The translations under genes and the position numbers were made by a program. This document shows positions 17,412 to 26,055 of a DNA stretch of 64,000 nucleotides, in pieces; the first letter of the stretch is position 1; the number at the start of each line of letters is the position of its first letter. The notes under the pieces were generated by a model, which had not been told where the DNA came from, ran no database searches, and was given only the letters and a program-made list of their open reading frames with translations. Origin of the DNA: Defluviitaleaceae bacterium (GTDB taxonomy: Bacteria; Bacillota; Clostridia; Lachnospirales; WRAX01); contig WRBK01000004.1 in assembly GCA_009784575.1 (NCBI GenBank), positions 39,566-103,565 on the forward strand. The letters are read 5' to 3'.

Positions 17412-20060
17412 ATGGCTGAGAAGTATGTATACATGTTTAAAGAAGGTAATGGCAAAATGCGCAATCTTCTGGGGGGCAAAGGTGCTAACTTAGCGGAGAT
17501 GACTGCACTTGGGCTGCCTATTCCACAAGGTTTTGTAGTAACTACAGAGGCTTGCACGCTGTACAACACATCGGGCAAGGTGATGAGCGATGAGGTAAAA
17601 AACCAAATCGATGCGGCCATCGTCCAACTAGAGCAAATTGAAAATAAAAAATTTGGCGACGACCAAAACCCACTTTTGGTTTCTGTGCGCTCTGGCTCTC
17701 GTGCATCTATGCCAGGTATGATGGATACAGTTTTGAACCTTGGGCTTAATGATGTATCTGCAGAGGCAATGGCTAAAAGTACCGACAATCCACGCTTTGC
17801 ATATGACAATTACCGTCGTTTTATCATGATGTTTTCTGATGTTGTTATTGGCGTAAGTAAGCATAAATTTGAGAAAGTTTTTGATGAATATAAAGAAAAA
17901 GTTGGCGCGAAAGAAGATTTGGATCTTAATGGCGAGCAAATGAAAGAAGTTGCGGAAATCTTCAAGCAAGTTTATCGTGATGACCAAGGCAAGGATTTTC
18001 CTTCTGATGCCAAGGAACAGCTTTATGAGGCTGTTTGTGCTGTTTTCCGCTCTTGGGATAATGAACGTGCATTTATCTATCGCCGCATACACGATATTCC
18101 ATATGATTGGGGTACAGCTGTAAATGTACAAGCTATGGTATTTGGTAATACGGGCGACGACAGCGGCACAGGCGTTGTGTTTAGTCGTAATGCTGCCACA
18201 GGCGAAAAAGAGATTTATGGCGAATATATGATGAACGCGCAAGGCGAGGACGTTGTTGCTGGCGTACGTACACCAAAGCCATTTGCGGAGCTTAAAGAAG
18301 AAAATCCTGCCATCTATGATGAATTTGTAAAATGGTGTGATGTTCTTGAAAAGCACTACAAAGATGTACAGGATATGGAAATTACTATCGAGAAGGGCAA
18401 GCTATACTTCTTGCAAACAAGAAATGCTAAAACTACGGCGGCGGCGGCTCTTCGCATTGCCATAGACCTTGTTAAAGAGGGTCTGATAACAGAAGAAGAT
18501 GCACTAATGAAAGTCGATGCTAAACAGCTAGACCAACTATTGCATCCTGTATTTGACGAAGCGGCTCTTAAAAAAGCTACTGGTATAGGCAAAGCTCTCG
18601 GTGCATCTCCTGGTGCTGCTTGCGGTAAAGTTTATTTCACATCTGAAGATGCTGAAATGGCGGCTGAAAGAGGTGAAAAGGTTATTCTTGTGCGTAATGA
18701 GACCTCTCCAGAAGATATCCGTGGTATGCAGGTTTCTGAAGGTATCTTGACAGTTAAAGGCGGCATGACATCTCACGCGGCACTTGTTGCGCGCCAAATG
18801 GGTACATGCTGTATCTCTGGTTGCGAAGCTATCAAGCTAAACGAAGCTGGTAAGTGCTTTACGCTTGGCGGCAACACATATAATGAAGGCGATGTTATTT
18901 CTCTTGATGGTACAAGTGGTATCGTTTATGGCGAAGGCATTGCTACTGTAGAAAGCGAAATATCTGGTGACTTTGCTACATTTATGGCATGGGCAGACAA
19001 AGCGAGAAAACTGCGCGTACGCACAAATGCTGATACGCCAGATGATGCGAAAAGAGCTATAGAGTTCGGCGCAGAAGGCATTGGTCTTGTTCGTTCTGAG
19101 CATATGTTCTTTGACAAAGAACGCCTGCCAAAAATCCAAGTGATGATTCTGGCAGAAACCACAGAAGAACGCCGCAAGGCTTGTGACGACCTATTAGGCT
19201 TCCAAAAAGCTGACTATGCTGGCATCTTTGAGGCTATGGGCGGCTTGCCTGTTACTATCCGTCTTCTTGACCCGCCATTGCATGAGTTTGTACCAAAAAC
19301 AGACCAAGAGTTTGATACTTTAGCAAAGCTAACAGGCAAATCTGTAGCGGAGCTAAAAGAAAAGAGTCATGCCCTGCATGAAATTAATCCAATGATGGGT
19401 CATCGCGGTTTACGCCTTGCTGTTAGCTATCCTGAGCTTGCAGAAATGCAAACAACTGCTATCATTGAAGCGGCTATAGAAGTAAACAAAAAAGGCATCA
19501 AAATTGTACCAGAAATGATGATTCCGCTTACTACTGACAAAAAAGAATTTGATTTTGTTAAGAGCGTTGTCGAAAAAACAGCCAAAGAAATTCTTGCAAA
19601 GTCTGACATAAAAGTGGAATACATGATAGGTACAATGATTGAGATTCCTCGCGCTTGCTTGATTTCTGATGAGCTTGCTAAAGAAGCCGAGTTCTTCTCA
19701 TTTGGTACAAATGACCTTACACAAATGACATATGGCATTTCTCGCGATGATGCGGGTAAAATTATGGCAGACTACTTAGAACGCAATATCTTTGAAGTAG
19801 ACCCAACGGCACGTCTTGACCAAATTGGTGTGGGCGAGCTTATGAAGATATCTGTTGAGCGAGGTCGCAAGACCCGCCCGAATATCAAGCTTGGTATTTG
19901 CGGTGAGCATGGTGGCGACCCGAGTTCTATCAACTTCTGCCATCTATTAGGACTTGACTATGTATCTTGCTCGCCATATCGCGTACCTATCGCGCGCTTG
20001 GCGGCGGCGCAGTCTGCTATAGCTGATAAGCGCGGCGAAGCTTTGGTAAGTATCGGATAA
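17412..20060 (+). CDS. ppdK: Pyruvate, phosphate dikinase
   Basis: Interconverts pyruvate + ATP + Pi and PEP + AMP + PPi; in Clostridia it often works glycolytically or at the pyruvate-PEP node. 882 residues, the usual length (about 875-880). Order: N-terminal ATP-grasp domain (GGKGANLAEMT at about 22-32), central phosphohistidine domain with GGMTSHAALVARQMG (catalytic His about 453), and a C-terminal PEP/pyruvate TIM barrel ending in the catalytic-Cys motif CGEHGGDP. GGGAGG precedes ATG 17412. Monocistronic, with its own promoter. The divergent merR promoter shares the upstream region. Confidence 0.95.
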   Translation: MAEKYVYMFKEGNGKMRNLLGGKGANLAEMTALGLPIPQGFVVTTEACTLYNTSGKVMSDEVKNQIDAAIVQLEQIENKKFGDDQNPLLVSVRSGSRASMPGMMDTVLNLGLNDVSAEAMAKSTDNPRFAYDNYRRFIMMFSDVVIGVSKHKFEKVFDEYKEKVGAKEDLDLNGEQMKEVAEIFKQVYRDDQGKDFPSDAKEQLYEAVCAVFRSWDNERAFIYRRIHDIPYDWGTAVNVQAMVFGNTGDDSGTGVVFSRNAATGEKEIYGEYMMNAQGEDVVAGVRTPKPFAELKEENPAIYDEFVKWCDVLEKHYKDVQDMEITIEKGKLYFLQTRNAKTTAAAALRIAIDLVKEGLITEEDALMKVDAKQLDQLLHPVFDEAALKKATGIGKALGASPGAACGKVYFTSEDAEMAAERGEKVILVRNETSPEDIRGMQVSEGILTVKGGMTSHAALVARQMGTCCISGCEAIKLNEAGKCFTLGGNTYNEGDVISLDGTSGIVYGEGIATVESEISGDFATFMAWADKARKLRVRTNADTPDDAKRAIEFGAEGIGLVRSEHMFFDKERLPKIQVMILAETTEERRKACDDLLGFQKADYAGIFEAMGGLPVTIRLLDPPLHEFVPKTDQEFDTLAKLTGKSVAELKEKSHALHEINPMMGHRGLRLAVSYPELAEMQTTAIIEAAIEVNKKGIKIVPEMMIPLTTDKKEFDFVKSVVEKTAKEILAKSDIKVEYMIGTMIEIPRACLISDELAKEAEFFSFGTNDLTQMTYGISRDDAGKIMADYLERNIFEVDPTARLDQIGVGELMKISVERGRKTRPNIKLGICGEHGGDPSSINFCHLLGLDYVSCSPYRVPIARLAAAQSAIADKRGEALVSIG

Positions 20061-20080
20061 TTATTATAAATAATAAAATA

Positions 20081-20135
20081 TTTATCGAAAAACGATAAAA
20101 AATACTTGACAAACATAAAATCTCTATGATATGAT
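20081..20135 (+). promoter_or_regulatory. Dyad (candidate operator) and promoter of the DUF2975-HTH module
   Basis: A perfect 7-bp inverted repeat TTTATCG-aaaaa-CGATAAA (20081-20099) lies 6 bases before a promoter: TTGACA 20106-20111, 18-base spacer, TATGAT 20130-20135. The dyad has no U-tract, so it is a poor terminator and a better candidate for binding by the HTH protein encoded at 20710. That assignment is inference. Confidence 0.55.
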
Positions 20136-20165
20136 AAGTTAAAGTCATGCCATGGGGGTTTTGTT

Positions 20166-20696
20166 ATGGAGAAAAAACGCGAAAGAATTATGAAAATATG
20201 CGGCGTTGTATATTGGGTTATGACGGTAGCTGTGGTGTTGTTCGTACTCTTTGGTTTGTCATTTTTGGCACGAGAAATTTGGCCACTTGTTGGTTCACAT
20301 GAAATTTGGGTACAAATAGCTGGTATTGAGGTTGCTTTTTTATATTTTGACCTACTACCGATTGCTATACCGTTTATAGATATTGGGCTGACTGGCCCGC
20401 AGGCTGGTCCTATAGGCAATATCTTTTTCGTTATTTCTGTTAATCTATTTGGCATTGGCGTTTTGACAGGTCTTTTACTGTATATTCGCCATATATTCAA
20501 AGATTTGAGCCGTGGCGGGTCGCCTTTCAGCAAACGTATTGTAAACGGCGCGTATTTTCTAATGACTATATTGCTGTGGTCGGCAATTCTTGATAGGGAT
20601 TTGATTGGTCTTTTCATTGCGGCATTGGTAGGTCTTTTCTGTCTTATTCTTGACTATGGACGCATTTTGCAAGAGGATGCCGATACCACGCTGTAA
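20166..20696 (+). CDS. DUF2975-family membrane protein
   Basis: 176 residues with four hydrophobic segments (about 15-38, 55-75, 90-115 and 135-160). The segment YIRHIFKDLSRGGSPFSKRI is the signature of DUF2975 proteins, which are regularly followed by a small YozG-like HTH protein, as here. Function is unknown in the family. SD: GGGGG before the ATG. The next gene begins 13 bases downstream. A role as membrane partner or sensor of the HTH protein is plausible, not shown. Confidence 0.78.
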   Translation: MEKKRERIMKICGVVYWVMTVAVVLFVLFGLSFLAREIWPLVGSHEIWVQIAGIEVAFLYFDLLPIAIPFIDIGLTGPQAGPIGNIFFVISVNLFGIGVLTGLLLYIRHIFKDLSRGGSPFSKRIVNGAYFLMTILLWSAILDRDLIGLFIAALVGLFCLILDYGRILQEDADTTL

Positions 20697-20709
20697 AGGG
20701 GCTGATGAT

Positions 20710-20925
20710 ATGATTATCCTTCGTCTTGATAGAATGATGGCAGATAGAAAAATGCCGCTGGGTGAGCTTGCAAAGCGCGTAGGCATATCAAATGCCAATC
20801 TTTCTAATATCAAAACAGGTAAAATCAGTGCGATTCGCTTTTCTACACTTGATGCTATTTGTGAAGTGCTGGATTGTCAGCCTGGAGATATTTTAGAATA
20901 TAAGCCAAAGGAGGAATTGCAGTGA
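20710..20925 (+). CDS. YozG-like HTH (XRE/Cro) regulator
   Basis: 71 residues, a single helix-turn-helix domain: MIILRLDRMMADRKM, then GELAKRVGISNANLSNIKTG as the HTH core and RFSTLDAICEVLDCQPGDIL as the last helices, the pattern of YozG/Cro-type DNA-binding proteins. The ATG at 20710 fits the family's N-terminus; earlier in-frame starts lie inside the upstream gene. It ends GTGA, overlapping the next gene by 4 bases. It probably regulates its own operon through the 20081-20099 dyad. Confidence 0.85.
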   Translation: MIILRLDRMMADRKMPLGELAKRVGISNANLSNIKTGKISAIRFSTLDAICEVLDCQPGDILEYKPKEELQ

Positions 20926-21134
20926 AAAAGAATTTTGTGAAAACTTGGTGGACACTTATAGTGCTGTTTGCTTTTATGCTCGCTGGACCGATTGGGACGT
21001 TAGTTTACCGAACATGGTTTTTTGGCTATGTACCGAGGGAAATTGCTATATTTATGGCTCTTGTTCTAGCTCTTCAAATATGGTGTGTTATCAGATTTAT
21101 AAAGAGCAAAGCCAAAAAAAGTTCTTGCTTGTGA
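20922..21134 (+). CDS. Small membrane protein of the DUF2975 module
   Basis: 70 residues with two predicted membrane helices (about 8-28 and 38-58) and basic tails (SKAKKSSCL at the C-terminus). GTG start overlapping the HTH gene's stop, with GGAGGAA upstream, so translation is probably coupled. I do not recognise a family. Its place in the operon suggests that it works with the DUF2975 membrane protein. Confidence 0.7.
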   Translation: MKKNFVKTWWTLIVLFAFMLAGPIGTLVYRTWFFGYVPREIAIFMALVLALQIWCVIRFIKSKAKKSSCL

Positions 21135-21155
21135 CGTTGGGTAATGAGTTATAAT
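21129..21155 (+). promoter_or_regulatory. Possible promoter of the MerR-ABC operon
   Basis: TATAAT at 21150-21155 with a weak TTGTGA 15 bases upstream, just before the SD GGGAGGG and the merR-like gene. The -35 and spacing are poor, consistent with a regulated promoter or with read-through from upstream. Confidence 0.4.
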
Positions 21156-21178
21156 ATCTGTAAGGGAGGGTCATGAGC

Positions 21179-21958
21179 ATGTATAATCAAAAAGCAATAC
21201 CCGAAGGCTATATGACTGTGGGGCAAATAGCGAAAAAGATGGGCATAACCGTTCGCACTTTACAATATTATGACAAGCAGAGCGTGCTTTCGCCTTCGGC
21301 GCAAAGCGAGGGAGGTCGCAGGCTCTATACTGATAAAGACATGATAAGTCTGCACCAAATATTATCAATGAAATATTTAGGGTTTTCGCTAGAGGACATT
21401 AAGGCACGCCTTGTCTCTCTGGATACACCGACTGATGTTGCTAATGCACTAACGGAACATGCTGCCGTAATTCGACAGAAAATAGATATTTTATCAGAAT
21501 CTTTGCAAGCTATAAAGTTGCTAAAGGATGAAGTGCTGCAAATGCAGTCGGTAGACTTTAGGAAATACTCTGATATTATTGTCAATTTGAAAATGAAAAA
21601 TGATATGTATTGGGTTATCAAACATTTTGACGATAGTACTATGGACTATTTTCGGGGTCGCTTTAATGAAGAGACCGCGCAAATGATGATGAAGAGTTTG
21701 AACGAATTGCAAAATGAGGCAATACATCTTAAAAATAGTGGTGTGTCACCAGAAAGCGAAAAAGGTCATGAATTTGCAAAGGCTTTTTGGGATGTTATCA
21801 TGAAGTTTGCAGGTGACGACACGTCTATATTATCAAAAATGCTTGAAATTTCAGATAAGGTAAGTTGTGTCGATTTTGACGACTTTATCAGTCAAGCCTT
21901 GGATGCTTATTTTGAAAAAATAGGATATAATCCATTTAAGAAGGAGGAAATGATTTGA
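21179..21958 (+). CDS. MerR-family regulator (TipA-like architecture)
   Basis: 259 residues. N-terminal MerR winged helix: MTVGQIAKKMGITVRTLQYY followed by RRLYTDKDM and a LGFSLEDI helix; a long coiled-coil dimer helix (about 75-125); and a C-terminal ~120-residue alpha-helical domain resembling the TipAS effector-binding fold. ATG 21179 is preferred because GGAGG lies 9 bases upstream; the ATG at 21173 is only 3 bases from it. Its TGA overlaps the TTG of the ABC ATPase. The pair with an ABC exporter suggests induction by a drug or peptide. Confidence 0.82.
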   Translation: MYNQKAIPEGYMTVGQIAKKMGITVRTLQYYDKQSVLSPSAQSEGGRRLYTDKDMISLHQILSMKYLGFSLEDIKARLVSLDTPTDVANALTEHAAVIRQKIDILSESLQAIKLLKDEVLQMQSVDFRKYSDIIVNLKMKNDMYWVIKHFDDSTMDYFRGRFNEETAQMMMKSLNELQNEAIHLKNSGVSPESEKGHEFAKAFWDVIMKFAGDDTSILSKMLEISDKVSCVDFDDFISQALDAYFEKIGYNPFKKEEMI

Positions 21959-22656
21959 TTTCAATGACAAATGTTGTCAAAAGATTTAATGGCAACACCG
22001 TATTAAAAGATGTTAGCTTTGAGGTAAAAGCAGGCGAGATTTTTGGTCTGCTTGGTCCATCGGGTGCTGGCAAGACTACTATCATCAATATTCTTGCTAA
22101 ACAACTAACAGCTGAAGGTGGCACACATACTGTAGCTGTTGATGATTTTACGCAAGTAGGGCTGATGCTTGAGGAAGATGGGTTATATGGCCGCCTATCG
22201 GCTATGCAAAACCTTAATTTGTTTGCGGGCATATATGGCGTGGGCAAGGCAAAGGCAGAAGAGGCTTTGGCTAGCGTGGGTCTGATAGATGCTGCTAAAA
22301 GGCCTGTTGCAAAGCTTTCAAAGGGTATGCGTCAGAGGCTTGCTTTGGCACGGGCTATACTGCATTCGCCCAAGGTGCTGTTCTTAGATGAACCAACGGC
22401 AAATCTTGACCCAAATACAGCGCGTGGGATACACAAGCTTGTTTTTGCTTTGCGCGACGAAGGCACAACGGTGTTTTTGACAACCCATAATATGGAAGAA
22501 GCCGTAAACCTTTGTAATAATGTGGCATTGCTACATAAAGGCGAGATTGTGGAATATGGTGCGCCAAAAGAAATCTGTGAGCGACATGATTCTTTTAAAA
22601 CTGTGCCAGATTTGGAGTCTGTTTTTGTAAAATTAACGGGGGTGGTGCTAGAATGA
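21955..22656 (+). CDS. ABC transporter ATP-binding protein
   Basis: 233 residues with Walker A GPSGAGKTT (about 37-45), signature LSKGMRQRLALARA, Walker B VLFLDEPTANLDP and the H-loop TTHNMEEA. Resembles CcmA/DrrA-type ATPases of two-component multidrug or bacteriocin exporters. The TTG start at 21955 overlaps the regulator's stop and is supported by AAGGAGG 7 bases upstream. The Q-loop region (VGLMLEEDGLYGRLSAMQN) is intact. It overlaps the permease by 4 bases (ATGA). Confidence 0.9.
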   Translation: MISMTNVVKRFNGNTVLKDVSFEVKAGEIFGLLGPSGAGKTTIINILAKQLTAEGGTHTVAVDDFTQVGLMLEEDGLYGRLSAMQNLNLFAGIYGVGKAKAEEALASVGLIDAAKRPVAKLSKGMRQRLALARAILHSPKVLFLDEPTANLDPNTARGIHKLVFALRDEGTTVFLTTHNMEEAVNLCNNVALLHKGEIVEYGAPKEICERHDSFKTVPDLESVFVKLTGVVLE

Positions 22657-23375
22657 GAGCTATTAGCGCGATTTTTAATAAGCAAGTCAGCGATTTTCCT
22701 AAAAATATATCTGTAGCATTTTTGTATGTAATGTATCCTGTTTTGGCTGCTGTGATGACATTTTTTATGGGCGGCGAAATGGAGGATGGCGGCGTTGGTG
22801 CTGGATTTTTTACGGTAGTGTTTGCTATGATGTTTGTAGGTTCTACGCCGATGATAAGTGTAGCTAATACCATTGCGGAGGATAATGAATATAAGTCTTT
22901 GCGCTTTTTGGTAATGGCGGGTGTTAAGCCACATCAGTATATGCTTGGTCTTGGTACTTTTGTAATGATATTTTCGCTATTCCCTATCGTAGTTTTTGGT
23001 ATTATTGGAGGCTTTGCGCCAGAGGTGTATTTGACATTTATTCCTATTGCCCTATTGGGTTGTACGACATCTGTTATTTTGGGCGGTGTTGTTGGCATAT
23101 TTTCTAAAAATGTGCAGCAATGCGCGGCTATCTATACTCCGCTGATGCTTGTGCTTGGCTTTATGCCATTTCTAGCCACCTTTAACGAGACCATGATGAA
23201 TATATCACAAGTGCTTTTTACACACCAAATATTTCTGATTTTTAGCTATGTGTCGGAAGGTTTGGTGCTAGGCAATTTCACAATGACATCAGCCATGGCT
23301 ATTATAGGGGCGAATGTGCTAGTTTTTGCTGTACTTTTTGTTGTGGCGTATAAGAAAAAGGGGTTGAAAGGATAG
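22653..23375 (+). CDS. ABC-2 type permease
   Basis: 240 residues with six hydrophobic segments, the layout of ABC-2 exporters: an N-terminal helix near 20-40, a loop with an acidic stretch (GGEMEDGG), helices at about 55-75, 100-125, 130-155, 170-190 and 210-235, and a basic tail (KKKGLKG). It pairs with the preceding ATPase. Substrate unknown; the TipA-like regulator hints at a toxic hydrophobic compound. Confidence 0.85.
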   Translation: MRAISAIFNKQVSDFPKNISVAFLYVMYPVLAAVMTFFMGGEMEDGGVGAGFFTVVFAMMFVGSTPMISVANTIAEDNEYKSLRFLVMAGVKPHQYMLGLGTFVMIFSLFPIVVFGIIGGFAPEVYLTFIPIALLGCTTSVILGGVVGIFSKNVQQCAAIYTPLMLVLGFMPFLATFNETMMNISQVLFTHQIFLIFSYVSEGLVLGNFTMTSAMAIIGANVLVFAVLFVVAYKKKGLKG

Positions 23376-23444
23376 GGGTGAATAAATAGCACTGCTATAG
23401 CAACATATGTCTTAATAACAGAAAAACTAAGACACTACAAGAAA

Positions 23445-23503
23445 CGTCATTGTGAGGGCAATGAGGATGCTAACGGCAATAGCTATATAGCCCGAAGCAA
23501 TCC
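23445..23503. repeat. Degenerate REP-like repeat
   Basis: Begins CGTCATTGTGAGG and ends GAAGCAATCC, the two ends of a dispersed intergenic repeat pattern found in many bacterial genomes (CGTCATTGCGAG ... GAAGCAATCC). The middle is not a clean palindrome, so this looks like a decayed copy. No second copy is seen in the window. Confidence 0.4.
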
Positions 23504-23583
23504 ATTAACGCCTCATATCAACGCAAATGTCCGCTACAAAAAGGATAAAGGAATTTGCAAAATTTATAGCTATGAGTTAAAAT

Positions 23584-23625
23584 AAAAGAGATAGCCATAT
23601 CGTAATAGGCAGGCTATCTCTTTTT
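23584..23625 (+). terminator. Terminator downstream of the ABC operon
   Basis: A 13-bp stem AAAAGAGATAGCC/GGCTATCTCTTTT with a 15-base loop and a T run to 23625. It lies about 210 bases after the permease stop and could act on both strands. Confidence 0.8.
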
Positions 23626-23651
23626 GAGTATGAAGATTTAGGAGTATAATT

Positions 23652-24013
23652 GTGAAAACAAAGCAAGAGAGGTCAATGATTTTTAAACAATTTCAAGCCT
23701 GCATTTTGTAATAAAAATGACTTTTGTAAAATGTATCTTGCTAAAGACAAGACCCTTGCGTATTATCTATATCACACATTGCGCATTGAGGATATTATAT
23801 AAAATTCCTTAACTGCGGACAAAAACCAAATATTTTTCTCTGATAATTTTGCTACATTGTTAAATTTGCCAATTGTTACTATAGGTAACGAACTGGCTCG
23901 CGCAAATGAAATAATACCAATGCGGGTTTGTTGATGATGCCCCTTTATCTAGGCATCTTATGATGTATCTTGATGACCGATGTATGAGGATAATTAGAAA
24001 AATTATGAAATGA
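23652..24013 (+). pseudogene. Relic of a DinB-like family gene
   Basis: Three protein fragments in different frames read in order as one family pattern: KMYLAKDKTLAYYLYHTLRI then EDII; NSLTADKNQIFFSDN and LLNLPIVTIGNELARANEI; and finally RHLMMYLDDRCMRIIRKI with a stop at 24011. I associate this pattern (YLYHT.RIEDI, ..P...TGNEL, RH..M....C.RI) with DinB-like proteins of Firmicutes. Between the second and third fragments over half of the protein is missing, and there are stops between fragments. The start at GTG 23652 (after GGAG) is a guess. The 23376-24056 interval otherwise holds only the repeat and terminator listed. Confidence 0.55.
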
Positions 24014-24056
24014 TTTTGTTCTAAACGCATATTCCCCGATTTTTATAACATTTTCC

Positions 24057-24085
24057 TTGAAAAAAATCCCAAAATGCTGTATAAT
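24057..24085 (+). promoter_or_regulatory. Promoter of the mre operon
   Basis: TTGAAA at 24057-24062, 17-base spacer, TATAAT at 24080-24085; about 80 bases before the mreB start. Confidence 0.78.
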
Positions 24086-24164
24086 CTAATAATGGGCTTA
24101 TGAGGACTAATTATACTATTTTGAGGTTATAATCCACACATTGGATATTGAAGGGAGAAACTGA

Positions 24165-25193
24165 ATGTTTAACAGAGATTTGGGTATAGATTTAGGTACA
24201 GCTAACACACTTGTATTCGTGCGCGGCAAAGGTATTGTTATGAGCGAACCATCGGTGGTGGCGGTTAATACAGAGACACATGATGTACTTGCTGTTGGCG
24301 ATGAGGCAAAACAAATGATAGGACGGACACCAGGTAATATAGTAGCAATACGCCCTATGAAAGACGGCGTTATTGCTGACTTTGAGACCACACAAGCCAT
24401 GTTGCGCTATTTTATAAAGAAGACGATATCCAGAAACGCTTTTTCAGGTAAGCCACGCGTGGTGGTTTGCATACCATCTGGCGTTACGGAAGTGGAAAAG
24501 CGCGCCGTTATGGAAGCGGCTATTTCTGCTGGCGCAAAGCAAACGGGTGCATACCTTATAGAAGAACCTATGGCGGCAGCTATTGGCAGTGGGCTACCTG
24601 TGGAAGAGCCTACAGGTAGCATGGTTGTGGATATTGGCGGCGGCACATCTGAGGTGGCTGTTATTTCCCTTGGCGGCATTGTGGCATCAAAATCGTTGCG
24701 TATAGCTGGTGATGAGCTGGACGAATACATCATATCTTATGTAAGGCGCGAATATTCTTTGGCGATAGGCGAGCGCACAGCAGAAAATGTGAAAATGAAC
24801 ATAGGTTGTGTGTTTAATCCTGACCCAAATAGGAAAATGGATGTTCGCGGGCGTGACCTTATTACAGGTCTGCCAAAAACGATTAATATATCTAGTGATG
24901 AAGTGGGTCATGCAGTTTATGAGCCTATTAACGCCATCTTGGATTCTATAAAGGTAACGCTGGAGAAAACTCCGCCAGAACTTGCCAGTGACATAATGGA
25001 AAGTGGCATAATGCTTACAGGCGGCGGTGCTTTAATAGGCGGGCTTGATAAACTTATTTCCGTAGAAACTGGTATGCCTGTGAATATAGCAGATGAGCCT
25101 CTTAATTGTGTGGTGCAGGGTACGGGCATTGTGCTTGACCATATTAATAGCTTGAAAAATGTATTGATAACGCCTAAGAAATTGAGGATGTAA
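24165..25193 (+). CDS. mreB: Rod shape-determining protein MreB (actin homologue)
   Basis: 342 residues, typical for MreB/Mbl. Membrane-associated actin-like ATPase that organises lateral wall synthesis. Visible: phosphate-1 loop [10 protein letters not shown] (about 6-15), [16 protein letters not shown] (phosphate 2) and [12 protein letters not shown] (adenosine region). SD GAAGGGAG before ATG 24165. First gene of mreB-mreC-mreD-PBP2. The operon position supports MreB rather than Mbl; Min genes, which sometimes follow, are absent. Confidence 0.95.
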   Translation: MFNRDLGIDLGTANTLVFVRGKGIVMSEPSVVAVNTETHDVLAVGDEAKQMIGRTPGNIVAIRPMKDGVIADFETTQAMLRYFIKKTISRNAFSGKPRVVVCIPSGVTEVEKRAVMEAAISAGAKQTGAYLIEEPMAAAIGSGLPVEEPTGSMVVDIGGGTSEVAVISLGGIVASKSLRIAGDELDEYIISYVRREYSLAIGERTAENVKMNIGCVFNPDPNRKMDVRGRDLITGLPKTINISSDEVGHAVYEPINAILDSIKVTLEKTPPELASDIMESGIMLTGGGALIGGLDKLISVETGMPVNIADEPLNCVVQGTGIVLDHINSLKNVLITPKKLRM

Positions 25194-25197
25194 GGTA

Positions 25198-26049
25198 ATG
25201 AGTTTTTTGCACAAGCACAAAAAATACCTAATAATAGGGCTGACTGCTTTTGCTTTAATGGCAATGGCATATTCTTCGCGCGACAATTACCAGCCTGGAC
25301 CTATTGAGCGTGGCTTTGGCTTTGTTATCACACATACACAGAGCTTTTTTATGGCTATAGGCGATTGGGTTGCTGGGCGGGTAGACTTTTTTGTAAATAT
25401 GAACCAATTACATGCGGAAAATGAACGTTTGCATGAGCAGATATTGATGTATCAAATTGAAAATGCGCGCCTTTTGCATTTGGAAGAAGATAATGCGGTG
25501 CTTTCTGAGCTTTTGATTGTACACAATCGCTATGCTCAATACCCTATGCTTGGTGCAAATATCATTGCGCTAGACCCAAGCAATTGGTTTGACACATTTA
25601 CAATAGACAGAGGACTAAACGACGGTATAATGCGTGATATGGCTGTGCTTGCCCCTGGTGGGCTTGGTGGGCGCATATCTAAAGTAGGGCATAACTACGC
25701 ACAGGTCATTACCTTAGTGGAGGATACATCAGCCGTTTCTGCTCAAGGGCGACGCTCTGGTGATTGGGGCATGGTGCGCGGCGATAGCAATCTGGCATCA
25801 CATGGACTTTTGCGTATGGAGTTTATAGGCGACACGGCAGACATAGCTGTAGGCGATGAAATTGTGACTTCTGCCACATCTTCGGTATATCCACCAGGTA
25901 TACATATTGGCTATGTTGTGGAGGTTACGCAGCTTGCTAGCGGTATGCGCTCTGCTTTGGTGCGCCCAAGCGTGGATTTTACGCGTCTTTCAACTGTACT
26001 TGTGATAACGGAGCTATTTACACATGAGTTAATTAGCATTGAGGAGTAA
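25198..26049 (+). CDS. mreC: Rod shape-determining protein MreC
   Basis: 283 residues. One N-terminal membrane helix (about 10-28), a coiled coil with NQLHAENERLHEQILMYQIE (about 65-100) and the beta-rich extracytoplasmic MreC domain with DPSNWFDTFTIDRG and GLGGRISKVG. It links MreB filaments to the periplasmic synthases. Starts 4 bases after mreB; GAGGATG serves as ribosome site. Confidence 0.93.
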   Translation: MSFLHKHKKYLIIGLTAFALMAMAYSSRDNYQPGPIERGFGFVITHTQSFFMAIGDWVAGRVDFFVNMNQLHAENERLHEQILMYQIENARLLHLEEDNAVLSELLIVHNRYAQYPMLGANIIALDPSNWFDTFTIDRGLNDGIMRDMAVLAPGGLGGRISKVGHNYAQVITLVEDTSAVSAQGRRSGDWGMVRGDSNLASHGLLRMEFIGDTADIAVGDEIVTSATSSVYPPGIHIGYVVEVTQLASGMRSALVRPSVDFTRLSTVLVITELFTHELISIEE

Positions 26050-26055
26050 AATAAA

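Noticed and set aside
17628..18356. 242-residue open frame antisense to ppdK
   Set aside because: Overlaps conserved ppdK sequence completely and has no family features.
20061..20100. Terminator of ppdK at the TTTATCG/CGATAAA dyad
   Set aside because: The stem is short and AT-rich and is followed by A bases, not U; an operator is more likely.
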